Made by a program: the position numbers and the translations under genes | Shown here: piece after piece, positions 63,015-64,000 of the stretch | Layout: every line of letters starts with the position of its first letter | Position numbering within the stretch: position 1 is the stretch's first letter | From: Syntrophaceae bacterium | GTDB taxonomy: Bacteria; Desulfobacterota; Syntrophia; Syntrophales; PHBD01 | DNA length: 64,000 nucleotides | Direction: 5' to 3' | Assembly: GCA_013177825.1 (NCBI GenBank) | Contig: JABLXX010000007.1 | Span: 1 to 64,000, forward strand | The notes under the pieces: generated by a model | What the model was told of the DNA's origin: nothing | Databases searched by the model: none | What the model saw: the letters and a program-made list of their open reading frames with translations, nothing else

Positions 63015-63656
63015 TCAGCCCTTCCGCCGGGCCTCCCCGTCAACCTCCTGTTCCAGAAAGCCGATCTGCCGGTCGTGGAAAGAGGACAGGGTGAGCATTG
63101 CCATGGTCGAGCCGATCAGCGCGAAAAACATGTCCGACTGGGTATCCCAGGGGTCGCCCTGGGTCCCCAGGAACTCATCAGCCCCCTGCCCCAGGGCGAG
63201 GGCCGCCCACCACTCGATCAGCTCATAGACGGCGCTGAAAGCCAGGGCGACACAGACCGACAGGAACGCAGCCATGCCCTTTCCCCTCACGAACCGGCCC
63301 CGGAGCAGGACCTCCCTCACCAGGAGCGCGGGAACGAATCCCTGCATGAAATGGCCGAGCTTGTCGTAAGGGTTTCTGTTCAAGTCTAAGAACTCCTGGA
63401 ACCAGGCCCCCAGGGGAACCCGCGCGTATGTGTACGCGCCGCCCAGGATCAGGACCAGCGCATGGGCGCAGAGCAGGAAGAAAAGCAGGGAGGTCAGGGG
63501 AAAGCGGCGGTGCGTTGCGAGCAGAATCGGCGCCGCCATCAGAACGGGGGCGACTTCCATGAGCCAGGTGGCGCGGTCGTAGGGATCGAGCCCGGAGACA
63601 ATCAGCGCGGCGAAGACGAACAGCCCGGCGGCAACACGCAGTTTCAGATCGCTCAT
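63015..63656 (-). CDS. DUF2238/YjdF-like membrane protein
   Basis: A 213-residue protein with about six membrane segments. Conserved polar motifs are DLNRNPYDKLGHFMQGFVPALLVRE (shown by its ends), VYELIEWWAA and GTQGDPWDTQSDMFFALIGS, characteristic of the YjdF/DUF2238 inner-membrane family. ATG 63656 follows AAAGGAATTC; the frame is open upstream. Function unknown. Confidence 0.8.
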   Translation of the reverse strand: MSDLKLRVAAGLFVFAALIVSGLDPYDRATWLMEVAPVLMAAPILLATHRRFPLTSLLFFLLCAHALVLILGGAYTYARVPLGAWFQEFLDLNRNPYDKLGHFMQGFVPALLVREVLLRGRFVRGKGMAAFLSVCVALAFSAVYELIEWWAALALGQGADEFLGTQGDPWDTQSDMFFALIGSTMAMLTLSSFHDRQIGFLEQEVDGEARRKG

Positions 63657-63745
63657 GAATTCCTTTCCCCGTCTTCCAGACGTTTTCATCCCGGATGCAC
63701 CCACCCCGGTCCTGGAATCGCACGTGACGCCGCCGCCGTTCGGCT

Positions 63746-64000
63746 TTATTCGCCCTCCCGGAAGACGCGGCGGCAAATCGTCTTCGCCTCCTCCAGCCAG
63801 GCCCGCCTCTCATCGAGCGTGCTCGTGACCACGACGCGGAACGTTCTCCGGTGGAAATTCCGGATGCCGCAGAGGTCGAAGATGCAGCGCCTCCACAGGG
63901 CCTCCAGGGGATCGCCGAAGACGGCCCGCTCCCGGTCCTCGACCGTATTCGAGGTGTTGAACACGACGGCTGCCTTCGCCTTCAACAGGCCCACGGGGAC
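63746..64000 (-). CDS. flavodoxin-fold NAD(P)H oxidoreductase, C-terminal part (partial)
   Basis: The C-terminal 84 residues of a gene that starts beyond the window end. AAVVFNTSNT and DPLEALWRRCIFDLCGIRNFHR match the flavodoxin_2/KefF-MdaB family of FMN quinone reductases. The frame runs to the window edge without a forced start; GTG 63994 exists but would cut the fold. It likely reduces quinones with NAD(P)H. Confidence 0.7.
   Translation of the reverse strand, partial: VPVGLLKAKAAVVFNTSNTVEDRERAVFGDPLEALWRRCIFDLCGIRNFHRRTFRVVVTSTLDERRAWLEEAKTICRRVFREGE

Noticed and set aside
1-64000. tRNA, rRNA or CRISPR arrays
   Set aside because: No cloverleaf with a CCA-type end, no rRNA-like block and no regular direct repeats with spacers were seen in the intergenic gaps by eye.

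Overview
The window is a dense, GC-rich bacterial chromosome segment of about 60 genes, with no rRNA, tRNA or CRISPR array seen. The gene content fits an anaerobic syntroph or fermenter of the former Deltaproteobacteria, with Syntrophales/Syntrophaceae-like relatives as my best guess. The supporting traits are several acyl-CoA synthetases and dehydrogenases, a soluble NuoEF-type [FeFe]-hydrogenase, acetate-forming ATP synthesis, a minimal SufBC Fe-S system, sigma-54 and an enhancer-binding protein, and the LptABC/KdsAC outer-membrane genes. The lineage is inferred from content; no marker gene was searched.

Region by region. 0-3.1 kb: acyl-CoA dehydrogenases and an acyl-CoA synthetase. 3.3-6.4 kb: a phosphodiesterase, a CsgG-like lipoprotein, a ferredoxin and a flavin oxidoreductase. 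6.6-8.6 kb: the sufC-sufB pair. 8.8-11.2 kb: one 776-residue protein joining a cyclic-nucleotide-binding-like domain, a complete acetate kinase and a complete PduL-type phosphotransacetylase. 11-14.4 kb: cell-wall and signalling genes around a more AT-rich patch. 15-16.7 kb: a sigma-54 activator. 16.7-21.8 kb (minus): a tight operon of amidohydrolase (lactonase-like), acyl-CoA ligase, RDHSWG-type protein, APH-like kinase and DUF6285-like protein, which could convert lactones or 4-hydroxy acids to CoA esters and phosphorylate them. 22.3-28.9 kb (minus): coaBC, uracil-DNA glycosylase, NfeD protease, slipin, a small membrane protein, a HAD phosphatase, a Lys-rich protein and a methyltransferase.

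29.08-29.52 kb: a MITE-like nested inverted repeat whose ends are copies of a palindrome found at four other intergenic or gene-end sites in the window. 29.7-41.7 kb: an M23 peptidase, then the classical minus-strand block xerD - TPR - kdsA - kdsC - lptC - lptA - lptB - rpoN - hpf - ptsN - hprK - rapZ. 41.9-50.3 kb (plus): the hydrogenase locus. Five putative regulatory genes (DRTGG, ATPase, DRTGG, PHP, ATPase) precede a NuoE protein, a small ferredoxin, a NuoF-like subunit fused to a GltD/NfnB-type flavoprotein, and the [FeFe]-hydrogenase. An intrinsic-terminator-like hairpin divides this locus.

50.4-53.4 kb (minus): a TctCBA tripartite carboxylate transporter. 53.5-64 kb: a BioB-like radical SAM enzyme, isochorismatase, bacterioferritin, thioesterase, DUF6544-like protein, hybrid histidine kinase, NTF2-like and MmgE/PrpD proteins, acyltransferase, membrane protein and a partial flavodoxin-fold oxidoreductase.

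Working model: organic acids or lactones are imported and activated to CoA esters and oxidised by flavin dehydrogenases. The resulting electrons leave as H2 through the hydrogenase, and acetyl-CoA is converted to acetate and ATP by the fused enzyme. This links the separate regions only by inference.
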